A stretch of 64,000 nucleotides of DNA from Micromonospora sp. MA102 (GTDB taxonomy: Bacteria; Actinomycetota; Actinomycetes; Mycobacteriales; Micromonosporaceae), in assembly GCF_025460765.1 (NCBI RefSeq), contig NZ_JAMWEG010000012.1, positions 123,478 through 187,477 of the forward strand, written 5' to 3'. Position 1 is the first letter of the stretch. Each line of letters starts with the position of its first letter. Below are positions 48,257-55,773 of this stretch, one piece after another. The notes under the pieces were generated by a model that saw nothing but the letters and a program-made list of their open reading frames with translations, ran no database searches and was not told the DNA's origin. The position numbers and the translations under genes are program-made.

Positions 48257-49090
48257 TCACTGTCGGGTGGCCGGTGCGGTGGGGGTGGTGAAGAAGGCGG
48301 CGATGGGGTTGACGAGCTTCGGGGGCGCGACGGCGATGCCGTTGTGGGCGCTGCCCGGGACGCGCATGGTCCGGGCCCGGGGGAGGGCGGCGGCCAGCAG
48401 GTCGTTGATCTCGGTGAAGTAGGGGGCGGCCCGGGCGCCGCTGACCAGCAGCACCTCGGCGGTGATCCGCCCGTACTCCGCGGCCGGCCCCTCGTGCGCC
48501 TGGATCTGCCGCGACTCGGCCAGCGTCATCCCCACCAGGCTGCCCATCGTCCGACCGACTTCGGTGCGCAGGAACGCCCGGCAGATCGCGGTGCGCACGG
48601 CGAGGGGCAGCCGCGACGCGGCTGACTGCGGGTTGACGGCCGCCCCCACGATCGCCAGCGCCCGCGCCGGGTCACCGGCCCGGATCGCCTCCTCGGCCGG
48701 GTCGAGGAACGCGGTGGGCAGGCCGTGCCCGGCCAGGCGGAGCGGCAGGTCGTAGAGGGCGATCTGGTCCAGCGGCAGCCGGAGCGCGGCCCGCAGGACG
48801 ACGAACGCGCCGTAGCTGTGCCCGATGGCCCGGCGGGCGCCGGTGTGTGCGAGGACCGCGCCGAGGTCGTCGATCTCCTGCTCCACCGTGTACGGCTCGC
48901 GCCGCGCCGCCGCGTCCGCCCGGCCCCGCCGGTTGTACAGGTGGACGGTGAACCGGTCGGCGAGCCGCGCGGCCAGCCGCCGGTATTCGTGGATGGTGAC
49001 CCCGCCCCCGTGCACCAGCACGAGATCCGGTCCCGTGCCCCTCGAGTGCAGGACGATCCCCGCGCCGTCCGGTGCCGTGATCCGCTGCAT
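48257..49090 (-). CDS. Alpha/beta hydrolase
   Basis: A 277-residue hydrolase. LVLVHGGGVTIHEYRRLAAR near 24 gives the oxyanion HGGG turn, AIGHSYGAFVVLRAAL near 89 the nucleophile serine, and PGSAHNGIAVAPP near 252 the catalytic histidine. No signal peptide. It is divergent from a TetR regulator, with 50 bases between the start codons, so it is probably its target. It converges on the ATP-grasp gene with ten bases between. Its substrate may be an exogenous ester; a link to the biosynthetic cluster is not evident. Confidence 0.88.
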   Translation of the reverse strand: MQRITAPDGAGIVLHSRGTGPDLVLVHGGGVTIHEYRRLAARLADRFTVHLYNRRGRADAAARREPYTVEQEIDDLGAVLAHTGARRAIGHSYGAFVVLRAALRLPLDQIALYDLPLRLAGHGLPTAFLDPAEEAIRAGDPARALAIVGAAVNPQSAASRLPLAVRTAICRAFLRTEVGRTMGSLVGMTLAESRQIQAHEGPAAEYGRITAEVLLVSGARAAPYFTEINDLLAAALPRARTMRVPGSAHNGIAVAPPKLVNPIAAFFTTPTAPATRQ

Positions 49091-49140
49091 GACTGCTCCC
49101 TCCGACCCCGCAAAACCGCGAACGCTGTTTGCAGTTTACA

Positions 49141-49836
49141 GTGGGTGTCGTGAGCGGCGCATCCACCGATTCCGAGGAGCCCGGCAAGCGGTCCGTCTGG
49201 ACCCGGCCGCAGCGCGGCGCCCGCGGCCCCGCCCCGACGCACAGCCGGGACGAGATCGTCGCCGCCGCCGTCGCGCTGGCCGACGCCGACGGGCTGGGCG
49301 CCGTGTCGATGCGCGCGGTCGCCGGTGCGCTCGGGATGGCCGCCGGCTCGCTCTACCGGCACCTGTCCTCCCGCGACGACCTGCTGGACCTCATGGTCGA
49401 CCGGTGCGCGGGCGAGCTGCGGCCGTACCCGGCCGACGACGACGGAACGTGGCAGGACCGGTTCCTCCGGCTGGCCCGCCGCCAGCTCGCGCTGTACCGG
49501 CGGCACCCGTGGCTGCCCGACGCCATCGCCCGGCCCACCGCCCCGGGCCCGAACACCCTGGCCCACTTCGACGCCTGCCTGCGCCTGCTGCAACCGGTCC
49601 GAACCGGGGTCGCCGCGAAGTTCGAGGCCATCGCCATGGTCACCGGCGTGGTCTCGCTCTTCGCCCGCGCCGCGGCGGCCGCCGGGACGGTCACCTTCGA
49701 CCGCGTCGACCTGGCGGCGTACCCGCATCTGGCCGCCGCGTTCGCCGAACCCCCGTCCCCGCCGCCCGACCGGGACCTCTTCGAGCGCACCCTGCGCAGC
49801 CTGCTGGCCGGCCTGCTCACCACCGACCCCACCTGA
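49141..49836 (+). CDS. TetR-family transcriptional regulator
   Basis: A 231-residue TetR regulator. The HTH is at about 40-75 (EIVAAAVALADADGLGAVSM, ALGMAAGSLYRHLSSRDDLL) and the C-terminal domain is of the TetR_C type found in tetracycline-like and drug-sensing members. GTG at 49141 or 49150 are both possible; TACAGT at 49138-49143 would suit a leaderless start at 49150. Between it and the divergent hydrolase lie the direct repeats GTTTGC and GTTTAC (49128-49139), a possible operator. Confidence 0.88.
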   Translation: MGVVSGASTDSEEPGKRSVWTRPQRGARGPAPTHSRDEIVAAAVALADADGLGAVSMRAVAGALGMAAGSLYRHLSSRDDLLDLMVDRCAGELRPYPADDDGTWQDRFLRLARRQLALYRRHPWLPDAIARPTAPGPNTLAHFDACLRLLQPVRTGVAAKFEAIAMVTGVVSLFARAAAAAGTVTFDRVDLAAYPHLAAAFAEPPSPPPDRDLFERTLRSLLAGLLTTDPT

Positions 49837-49880
49837 CCCGCAGGCTGAGCCGCGCCGGGGATCCGGGCCGCGCGGGCGGG

Positions 49881-50573
49881 TCAGGCCGGTTCGGCGGTCG
49901 TCCCCAGGTGGGCGCCGAGCACGCGGAGGGTCTCCGTGGTGGCGACCGCGTCGCTGCGGGCGCTGCCGTGCCGGCCGTCGCTGCTGTACAGCGACGGATC
50001 CACGACGAGCGGGTGGTCGGTCAGATGCACGTGCAGCGTGCCCAGCCGTTCCGCCAGCCGCCGGGTGTGGGCGGACAGCCGGCGCATCCGCTCACCGAGG
50101 CCGGCTCGCAGCGGGTCGGGCACCGCCGGGCTGTGCGACACGTCGAACATGCCGACCGTGATGACGTCCGCCCCGGCGCCCTGGAGCGCGGTGACCATCG
50201 CGGTCAGCTCCGCGTCCACCGCCTCCGGGTCGTACGCGGGCCGGAACGCGTCGTTGCCGCCGCACACCACCAGCGCCAGGTCCGGCGCGAACTCCAGCGC
50301 CGGCGCCAACTGGGTGGCCCGCACCTCGTGCGCGCGCAGCCCGCGCCGCCCCAGGTTCCGGTACGCCAGCTCCGGCCGCGCCGCGCGCAGCTCCGCACCG
50401 ATCCGGTCGGCCCACTGGAGATCCGGGTAGCCGTCGACCGGCTCGCACATCCCCTCGGCCACGCTGTCGCCCAGCACCACGAACCGCCGCCACGGGTGCC
50501 CCCGCAGCAGCTCGGCGGCCTCACCCGGGCGCAGGCACCACGGATCCGTCGCTTCGGTCACCGTCGATCCCAT
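49881..50573 (-). CDS. Cytosolic SGNH/GDSL hydrolase
   Basis: A 230-residue GDSL esterase without a signal peptide. Block I VVLGDSVAEGM (catalytic Ser) near 35, block II NLGRRGL, block III VCGGNDAF near 107 and block V SSDGRHGSARSDAVA with Asp and His near 200. Members act on acyl esters or acetylated sugars. It converges on the TetR gene and diverges from the LOG-like gene, so it is its own transcription unit. Confidence 0.88.
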   Translation of the reverse strand: MGSTVTEATDPWCLRPGEAAELLRGHPWRRFVVLGDSVAEGMCEPVDGYPDLQWADRIGAELRAARPELAYRNLGRRGLRAHEVRATQLAPALEFAPDLALVVCGGNDAFRPAYDPEAVDAELTAMVTALQGAGADVITVGMFDVSHSPAVPDPLRAGLGERMRRLSAHTRRLAERLGTLHVHLTDHPLVVDPSLYSSDGRHGSARSDAVATTETLRVLGAHLGTTAEPA

Positions 50574-50635
50574 CCCCGCACGCTAACCCAGCCGTGCCGG
50601 ATCCGTCGATCATGAGGCCGGCGCCCGCGGACCGG

Positions 50636-50648
50636 CGACAATGGCGGG
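50636..50648 (+). promoter_or_regulatory. Leaderless-type -10 element for the LOG-like gene
   Basis: GACAAT at about 50636-50641 lies seven bases before the ATG at 50649, and no ribosome binding site is present. Same arrangement as at 9248, 12525 and 61986. Confidence 0.45.
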
Positions 50649-51149
50649 ATGCAGGTGGCGGTGTGCGGGCCGGCGGAGGCGACGTCGGAGGAACGGGCGC
50701 AGGCCCGGCGGGTGGGGGAGCTGCTGGCCGGGCGCGGCGCCACCGTGCTGTGCGGCGGAGGCGGCGGGGTGATGGCCGCAGTCGCCGCCGGCGTGCGGGA
50801 CCGCGCCGGCCTGGTCATCGGGGTACGCCCCGACGACGGCACCGTCCCCGCCCCCGCCGAGCTGTCCGCCTCGGTGGTCACCAACATGGGTCAGGCCCGC
50901 AACGCCATCCTCGTGTGGAGCGCGGACGCGGTGATCGCCGTCGGCGGCTCCTGGGGGACGCTCAGCGAGGTGGCGCTGGCCCTGCGGCGGGGCGACATCC
51001 CAGTGGTGGTGCTCGGCGGCTGGCGCGTCGTGGACGCCCGCGGTGTCCCGGTCCCCGGCCCGGTCCACGCGGTCACACCCGAGGACGCCGTGCGCCTGGC
51101 CCTCGGGAACCGGCCGGAACCGGCCCCTCCGCGCCCGACCGCGACCTGA
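50649..51149 (+). CDS. TIGR00725/LOG-like Rossmann-fold protein
   Basis: A 166-residue protein with MQVAVCGPAEATSEE at the start, GATVLCGGGGGVMAAVAAGV near 33 and AVGGSWGTLSEVALALRRG near 98. The GGSWGTLSE motif is the relative of the PGGxGTxxE motif of LOG lysine decarboxylase-like (cytokinin-type nucleotide phosphoribohydrolase) proteins. Members of this short family are thought to bind nucleotides; the reaction is not known for this subfamily. Confidence 0.85.
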   Translation: MQVAVCGPAEATSEERAQARRVGELLAGRGATVLCGGGGGVMAAVAAGVRDRAGLVIGVRPDDGTVPAPAELSASVVTNMGQARNAILVWSADAVIAVGGSWGTLSEVALALRRGDIPVVVLGGWRVVDARGVPVPGPVHAVTPEDAVRLALGNRPEPAPPRPTAT

Positions 51150-51264
51150 CGGCCGCCGCCGCGGTGAGCAGCGCCGACGCGGTGGCCGCCGCGGCGTGGA
51201 CCTGGTGTGCGACGGTCGGCTCCCGGGCCGGCGGCACGAGCGGCCGGCCCAGGGCGAACACCAT
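51073..51264 (-). CDS. Possible small membrane protein, overlapping the LOG-like gene end
   Basis: A 63-codon frame from ATG 51264. The same frame is open further upstream to about 51340 and there encodes a hydrophobic stretch (ATLLAATALLMVFALG), with third positions almost all G/C across 51150-51340, as in real genes here. No good ATG/GTG or ribosome binding site covers the hydrophobic part; a CTG at 51340 overlaps the HAD-gene stop. It may be a real small gene, a remnant, or chance. Confidence 0.25.
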   Translation of the reverse strand: MVFALGRPLVPPAREPTVAHQVHAAAATASALLTAAAAVRSRSGAEGPVPAGSRGPGARRPRV

Positions 51265-51335
51265 GAGCAGCGCGGTCGCCGCGAGGAGGGTCGCCGGGCC
51301 CCGAGGCGTGACCCCGACGGGTGCCGGGCGTCCGG

Positions 51336-51968
51336 TCAGCCCAGCAGCGCGAGCAGATCCCCGGGCCGGGCCGCGCTGACATCGGCCGCCTCCGCCGGGT
51401 CGTATTGGTGGCCCCAGGCCGCGGCGACCGCCACGGCGCCGCTATCCCGGGCGGCCCGCAGGTCCAACGGCGAGTCACCCACGTACGCGGCGCGGGCCGG
51501 GTCCACGCCCAGCCGCCGGCAGGCCAGCTCGACGCCGTCGGGCGCCGGCTTGGGCCGGGCCACCTGGTCACCGCCGAGGACCACCCGGAAACGGCCGAGC
51601 AGGCCGACCCGGTCGAGCAGGATCCGGGCCGCCCGGTGGCTCGCGCCGGTGAACACGCCCACCGGCACCCGGGCGGCGACCTCGGCGAGCACCTCCGCCA
51701 CCCCGGGGTAGACGGTGACCCGCTCGGCGAGCGCGGCCAGCTGGGCGTGGTAGGCGGCCAGGTCCGCGTCGGTGGCCGGCCGCCCCAGCAGGTGGGTCAG
51801 CAGGTCGGCCGGCGAACCGAGCGAGTAGCCGGCGATGACGTCGGCGTCGGTGTGCTCCGGCCCGCCGCCGGCCCGCACCGCCGCGCGGTAGGCCGCGGGC
51901 ACCACCTCGTGCGACTCGATCAGCGTGCCGTCCATGTCGAAGACGATGCCGGCCACCGGCACGGTCAT
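51336..51968 (-). CDS. HAD-superfamily hydrolase, phosphoglycolate phosphatase-like
   Basis: A 210-residue HAD phosphatase. Motif I GIVFDMDGTLIESH (nucleophile Asp), motif II GVFTGASHRAA, motif III lysine in ARPKPAPDG, and motif IV YVGDSPLDLRAA are all visible. The cap is a small helical C1 type. ATG at 51968 overlaps the stop of the YjbR-like gene (ATGA); an upstream in-frame start inside that gene is less likely. Dephosphorylates a small phosphate ester in the cytosol. Confidence 0.92.
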   Translation of the reverse strand: MTVPVAGIVFDMDGTLIESHEVVPAAYRAAVRAGGGPEHTDADVIAGYSLGSPADLLTHLLGRPATDADLAAYHAQLAALAERVTVYPGVAEVLAEVAARVPVGVFTGASHRAARILLDRVGLLGRFRVVLGGDQVARPKPAPDGVELACRRLGVDPARAAYVGDSPLDLRAARDSGAVAVAAAWGHQYDPAEAADVSAARPGDLLALLG

Positions 51969-52357
51969 GCGGTCTCCGCCCGGTGGGCGGCGGCCAGCCG
52001 CTTCGGGGCGCGCGCGTGCCACGCCTCGGTGACCAGCTCGGTCAGCTCGTCGACCCCGATCCGGTCGAGCCGGACCAGCACCGCCGGGTAGCCCTCGAAG
52101 TGCGGCGTGGTGAAGTAGACCTCGGGGTCGTCGGCGAGCAGGGCCTCCTTGGCGCCCAGGTCGGGCACCCGGGCGCCCAGGATCGGGCCGTCGGGCGCGG
52201 CGTCACCCAGCGCGTCGAGGTCGGCGCGGCGCAGCGGGCGTTCCCAGACGAACAGCTTGTCGCGCACCCGCCAGGCGGGCAGGTCGTCGTGCGAACCGCG
52301 CTCGGTGGTCTCCGGCAGGGCCAGCGCGATCCGCCGGACGTCGTCCCAGGTGGCCAT
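51965..52357 (-). CDS. MmcQ/YjbR-family protein
   Basis: A 130-residue protein with TWDDVRRIALALPETTERGS at the start, HDDLPAWRVRDKLFVWERPL and EVYFTTPHFEGYPAVLVRL, the usual YjbR pattern. The fold is CyaY-like and may bind DNA; the function is not established. It overlaps the HAD gene by four bases as a two-gene operon. Confidence 0.9.
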   Translation of the reverse strand: MATWDDVRRIALALPETTERGSHDDLPAWRVRDKLFVWERPLRRADLDALGDAAPDGPILGARVPDLGAKEALLADDPEVYFTTPHFEGYPAVLVRLDRIGVDELTELVTEAWHARAPKRLAAAHRAETA

Positions 52358-52437
52358 GGGCCGACCCTACGCCGACCCACCGACACCCCCTGACAGATCG
52401 GCCGCGGGGACCTCGGCGGCCGCTGCGGTCGCGGGAC

Positions 52438-52601
52438 ATGCCGAAAATCGTCTACTCCCGGACCCTTGAGCACGCCGACTGGAACACCACCGTGGTGCGC
52501 GAGGTCGACCCCGAGGAGGTGCGGGCGCTCAAGGAGCAGCCGGGCGGCGACCTGGCCCTCGGCGGCGCGGCAACGGCGTCGTGGAACTCCGCTACCGCTG
52601 A
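52438..52601 (+). pseudogene. RibD C-terminal/dihydrofolate reductase-like remnant
   Basis: From ATG 52438 the frame encodes PKIVYSRTLEHADWNTTVV and EVRALKEQPGGDLALGGA, matching the middle of RibD_C/DHFR-like proteins of about 185 residues. The next residues should be a strand and helix of about 35-40 residues, but the sequence jumps at about 52569 into another frame that gives GNGVVELRYR and a TGA at 52599-52601, the usual family C-terminus. The N-terminal half is also missing. It cannot be a working reductase. Confidence 0.72.
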
Positions 52602-52653
52602 CCGCGCCCGCGGCCGGCGTGCAGAGGGCCGGGCGGCGCAGGGGTGCGACGCG

Positions 52654-53877
52654 TCAGGCCGGGGTGGAGGCCACCGGTTCCGCCGCCGGCCGATCGGCGG
52701 GCGGGCGGGCCACCAGCAGCGGCGCCACCGTGAGCACCAGGCAGGCCACCGCCATCACGAGCAACGCCGGGGTCAGCCCGAGCACCGCCACCGACCAGCC
52801 GCCGAGCAGCGCCCCGACGGGCAGGCCCAGGAAGGCCACCGAGCCGGAGATACCCAGCACCCGGGTCTGCAGCGACTCCGGCACCCGCTCGTAGAGGGTC
52901 GCGCCGAGCAGCGGGTTGACGGCCGCGATCGCGATGCCGGACACGAACGTCACGACGAGCACCACCACCAGGTCGTCGCTGAGCGCCAGGGCGAGCAGCC
53001 GGGGCGCGCCGCTGAGCGCCAGCCCCAGCGCGAACGTCGTCCCCCGGGGCAGCCGGGTGCCGGCCACGGTGAAGAGCAGGTTGCCCAGCAACGCGCCGGC
53101 GGAGAACATCCCCAGCAGCAGGCCGAACCCGGCCGGGTCGCCGAGCACCCGGTCCACCCAGAGCGGGATCCACACGGCGACGCTGGCGTTGGCGAACATG
53201 TTCGACGCGGAGACCACGATCAGCATGGTCAGCAGCGTGCGGTCGGTGCGCAGGTAGGCGAAGCCGCCGCGCAGCGCCCGCAGGTAGCTCTCCCGGGGCG
53301 CCGGCTGGGCAACTGCGGGCGGCCGGACCAGCAGGCCGATCACCAGCGCGCACGCCGCGAACGTCGCCGCGTCGATCCAGATCGCCCGGGTCACCCCCAC
53401 CCAGTCGATGAGCAGCCCGCCGAGCACCGCGCCGAACAGCGTCATGCCCCGGGCCAGGCCGTCGTAGGCGGAGGTGAGCCGGATGAGCGGCACCCCGGCC
53501 CGCTCGGCGGCCGGCTTGAACAGCACGTGCTTGACCCGGTCGCCGATGCCGCGCAGCCCGCCGGCCACCGCGACCAGCACCAGCAGCGTGCCGAACCCCA
53601 GCCAGGGGGCCAGCGCCACGACGGCCATGGCGGCCGCGCTGGCCGCGTCCACGGCGACCGAGGTACGGCGTACCCCGAAGCGGTCCGCCCACGGGGTGGC
53701 CAGCGCGCTGGAGAGCATGTACGGCAGGGTCTCCGCCGCCGCGACCAGGCCCATCCGGGTCGGGCTGCCGGTGGTCTCCAGCACCAGCCAGGGGATCGCC
53801 ACCACCGAGATCCGGGTGCCCAGGTTGGACAGCAGGTCGGCGCCGACCAGCGTGTAGAGCTCCCGGCGCGGGGTCAC
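52654..53877 (-). CDS. MFS exporter, EntS/DHA3-like
   Basis: A 407-residue, 12-helix transporter. LGTRISVVAIPWLVLETTGS near 20, PWADRFGVRRTSVAVDAASA near 63 (loop motif A) and RDxxR-like GDRVKHVLFKPAAERAG support the EntS/multidrug branch. GTG at 53877 overlaps the stop of the ligase before it (GTGA). Co-expression with an adenylating ligase and proximity to the P450/Hmo operon suggest product export or self-protection. Confidence 0.88.
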   Translation of the reverse strand: MTPRRELYTLVGADLLSNLGTRISVVAIPWLVLETTGSPTRMGLVAAAETLPYMLSSALATPWADRFGVRRTSVAVDAASAAAMAVVALAPWLGFGTLLVLVAVAGGLRGIGDRVKHVLFKPAAERAGVPLIRLTSAYDGLARGMTLFGAVLGGLLIDWVGVTRAIWIDAATFAACALVIGLLVRPPAVAQPAPRESYLRALRGGFAYLRTDRTLLTMLIVVSASNMFANASVAVWIPLWVDRVLGDPAGFGLLLGMFSAGALLGNLLFTVAGTRLPRGTTFALGLALSGAPRLLALALSDDLVVVLVVTFVSGIAIAAVNPLLGATLYERVPESLQTRVLGISGSVAFLGLPVGALLGGWSVAVLGLTPALLVMAVACLVLTVAPLLVARPPADRPAAEPVASTPA

Positions 53878-55442
53878 GCCGGGCTGCCGATGGCCGTGCC
53901 CAGCGACTCGGCGTCGGCCGGGTGGGCGGCGGCGTACCGGGCGCGCAGGGCGCGCTTGTCGACCTTGGCGGAGCGGTTCAGCGGCAGCGCGTCCAGGAAC
54001 TCCACGGCGCCGGGCGCCCAGGTCTCGCTCAGCTCCCGGGTGACCAGCCCGATCAGCTCCTCCCCGGTCACCGTGGCCCCCGGCGCGGGCACCACGTACG
54101 CGTGCGGCAGCTCCCCGGCAACCGGGTCCGGCACGCCGATCACCGCGGCGGCGCGCACCTGAGGGTGGGCGGCGAGCATGTCCTCGATGGGCCGGGAGTA
54201 GATCGGCCAGCTCCGCTGGCGGGTGAGGATCCGGTCCTGGAGCCGGTCGACCAGGTAGAGGTAGCCGTCGTCGTCGAGGTGGCCGATGTCGCGGGTGCGC
54301 ACCCAGCCGTCGACGAGCGTCTCGGCGGTCAGCTCCGGCTGCCCGTGGTAGCCGGCGAAGCTCAGTTTGGTGCGAGCCCACACCTCGCCGTCCACACCGG
54401 CCGGCAGCACCCGGCCGTCGGCGTCGCGGATCTCCACGGCCACGTCCCCGTACGGGCGGCCGCACGAGCGCAGCCGCTCCGGGTGCTCGGGGTCCTCGGT
54501 GAGCCCGGGCAGGGCGCAGATCACCACGGCCTCGCTGAGCCCGTACACGATGCGCAGGCACGGGCCGAAGCGGGCGATCGCCTGGCGCAGCCGGGCGGGC
54601 GCGGCGGGCCCGGCGCCCACGTTGAACATGAACATGGCCGAGAAGTCGGCGCCGTCGAGGGCCGGGTGGTCGAGCACCTCGTAGAGCATCGGCGGGGTGA
54701 CGAACGTGGACGTCAGCTTCTCGGCGTCCACGGTCCGGATGAACGCGGCCGGGTCCCACTGCTCGCGCAGGAACAGCACCCCGCCGGTGAACAGGTTGAA
54801 CAGGGTGGTGATCTGGCCGCTGGCCAGCCACATGGGCGAGTGGGACAGGTGCCGCAGCAGCGGGAAGCCGGCCGACCGGAAGTCGGCGGCCAGGGCGAGG
54901 ATCTGCCGGTAGAAGCACTCCCGGTGGTGCACCAGCTTCGGGGTGCCCGTGGTGCCGCTGGTCTGGAGGAACGACTCCGGGGCGGGCGGCGCGGCGGGCA
55001 GGTCGGCCGGTTCGCCGGCGGCGGCCGTGAGGTCCGGGCCCGCGCCGCCGGGCCCGAGGCAGAGCACCGGTACGGTCAGCCCGGCCGCGATCCCCGCGCC
55101 GAGCGGGTCGCGCGGGTCGTGCACGAACGCGTCGGGCCGGGCCAGCGCGACGAACTCGTCGATCTCCCGCCGGGAGGTGACCGGGGCGACCCACATGCTC
55201 CGGCAGCCCAGCAGGTGCAGCGCGAGCTGGAGCAGCGGCCCCTCCAGCGTGTTGCCGAGCATCACGAGCACCGCGTCCCCGGGGCGTACGCCGTGCCGCA
55301 GCAGCGCGCCGGCCAGGCCGCGCACCTCGGCGGCGACCTCGGGGTAGGTGAGCCGGCGGCCCCCGCCGACGAGCGCCTCCCGGTCGCCGAACCCGGCGAG
55401 CAGGTCCAGCGCCTCGTGCACGTAGTTCGGCCGGTCGGTCAT
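53874..55442 (-). CDS. AMP-dependent acyl/aryl-CoA ligase
   Basis: A 522-residue ANL enzyme. LQTSGTTGTPKLVHHRE near 165, IVYGLSEAVVICALPG near 300, DGWVRTRDIGHLDDDGYLYL near 392, VDRLQDRILTRQRSWPIYSR near 413 and the catalytic lysine in RSAKVDKRALRARY near 497. It is the third ligase of the region and leads a two-gene operon with the MFS exporter. It is divergent from the secreted SGNH hydrolase across 331 bases. Likely substrate an aromatic or fatty acid; not determinable. Confidence 0.88.
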   Translation of the reverse strand: MTDRPNYVHEALDLLAGFGDREALVGGGRRLTYPEVAAEVRGLAGALLRHGVRPGDAVLVMLGNTLEGPLLQLALHLLGCRSMWVAPVTSRREIDEFVALARPDAFVHDPRDPLGAGIAAGLTVPVLCLGPGGAGPDLTAAAGEPADLPAAPPAPESFLQTSGTTGTPKLVHHRECFYRQILALAADFRSAGFPLLRHLSHSPMWLASGQITTLFNLFTGGVLFLREQWDPAAFIRTVDAEKLTSTFVTPPMLYEVLDHPALDGADFSAMFMFNVGAGPAAPARLRQAIARFGPCLRIVYGLSEAVVICALPGLTEDPEHPERLRSCGRPYGDVAVEIRDADGRVLPAGVDGEVWARTKLSFAGYHGQPELTAETLVDGWVRTRDIGHLDDDGYLYLVDRLQDRILTRQRSWPIYSRPIEDMLAAHPQVRAAAVIGVPDPVAGELPHAYVVPAPGATVTGEELIGLVTRELSETWAPGAVEFLDALPLNRSAKVDKRALRARYAAAHPADAESLGTAIGSPA

Positions 55443-55773
55443 CGGGCAGCCCCCATCGTGGTCCGGGGACGGTCGGCGGTGGCACCGGAGCGCGGTGCCA
55501 CGACGACCGCCGTGGCGGCGTCCGGGCAGGCCGGAGCCGGGACGCGACGGCAGGTGCCAGGGTCGGCGACCGCACCGCCGCCAGTGCCGAGCCTAGGCAG
55601 CCCGGGTCCGGAGAGGACAGCGCCCGAACGGCGTTCGCCGGCACCCCGAAGACATTTGATCGGGTCGATCAGGTCGATTGACGCTCGTCACCGCCGACGG
55701 TTAGTTTCCGGTCCATCGCCCGGCGGCGGCGCCGATCGCGCCGCTGCCCGGGGCTGCCAACGATGGAGGTTCA
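55443..55773. promoter_or_regulatory. 331-base divergent promoter region with operator-like repeats
   Basis: No gene seen. For the rightward gene, TTGACG (55678-55683) and TAGTTT (55702-55707), 18 bases apart, form a good promoter with a leader of about 60 bases. Just upstream, TGATCGGGTCGATCA (inverted arms, 55657-55671) and a repeated GGTCGAT at ten-base spacing (55663-55678) look like a regulator site. The half nearer the ligase gene is GC-rich and featureless to me. Confidence 0.55.

Noticed and set aside
52662..55644. Very long open frames opposite or across the MFS exporter and ligase genes, and similar long frames elsewhere.
   Set aside because: They are GC-bias shadows: third-position G/C, family matches and overlaps support the annotated frames only.
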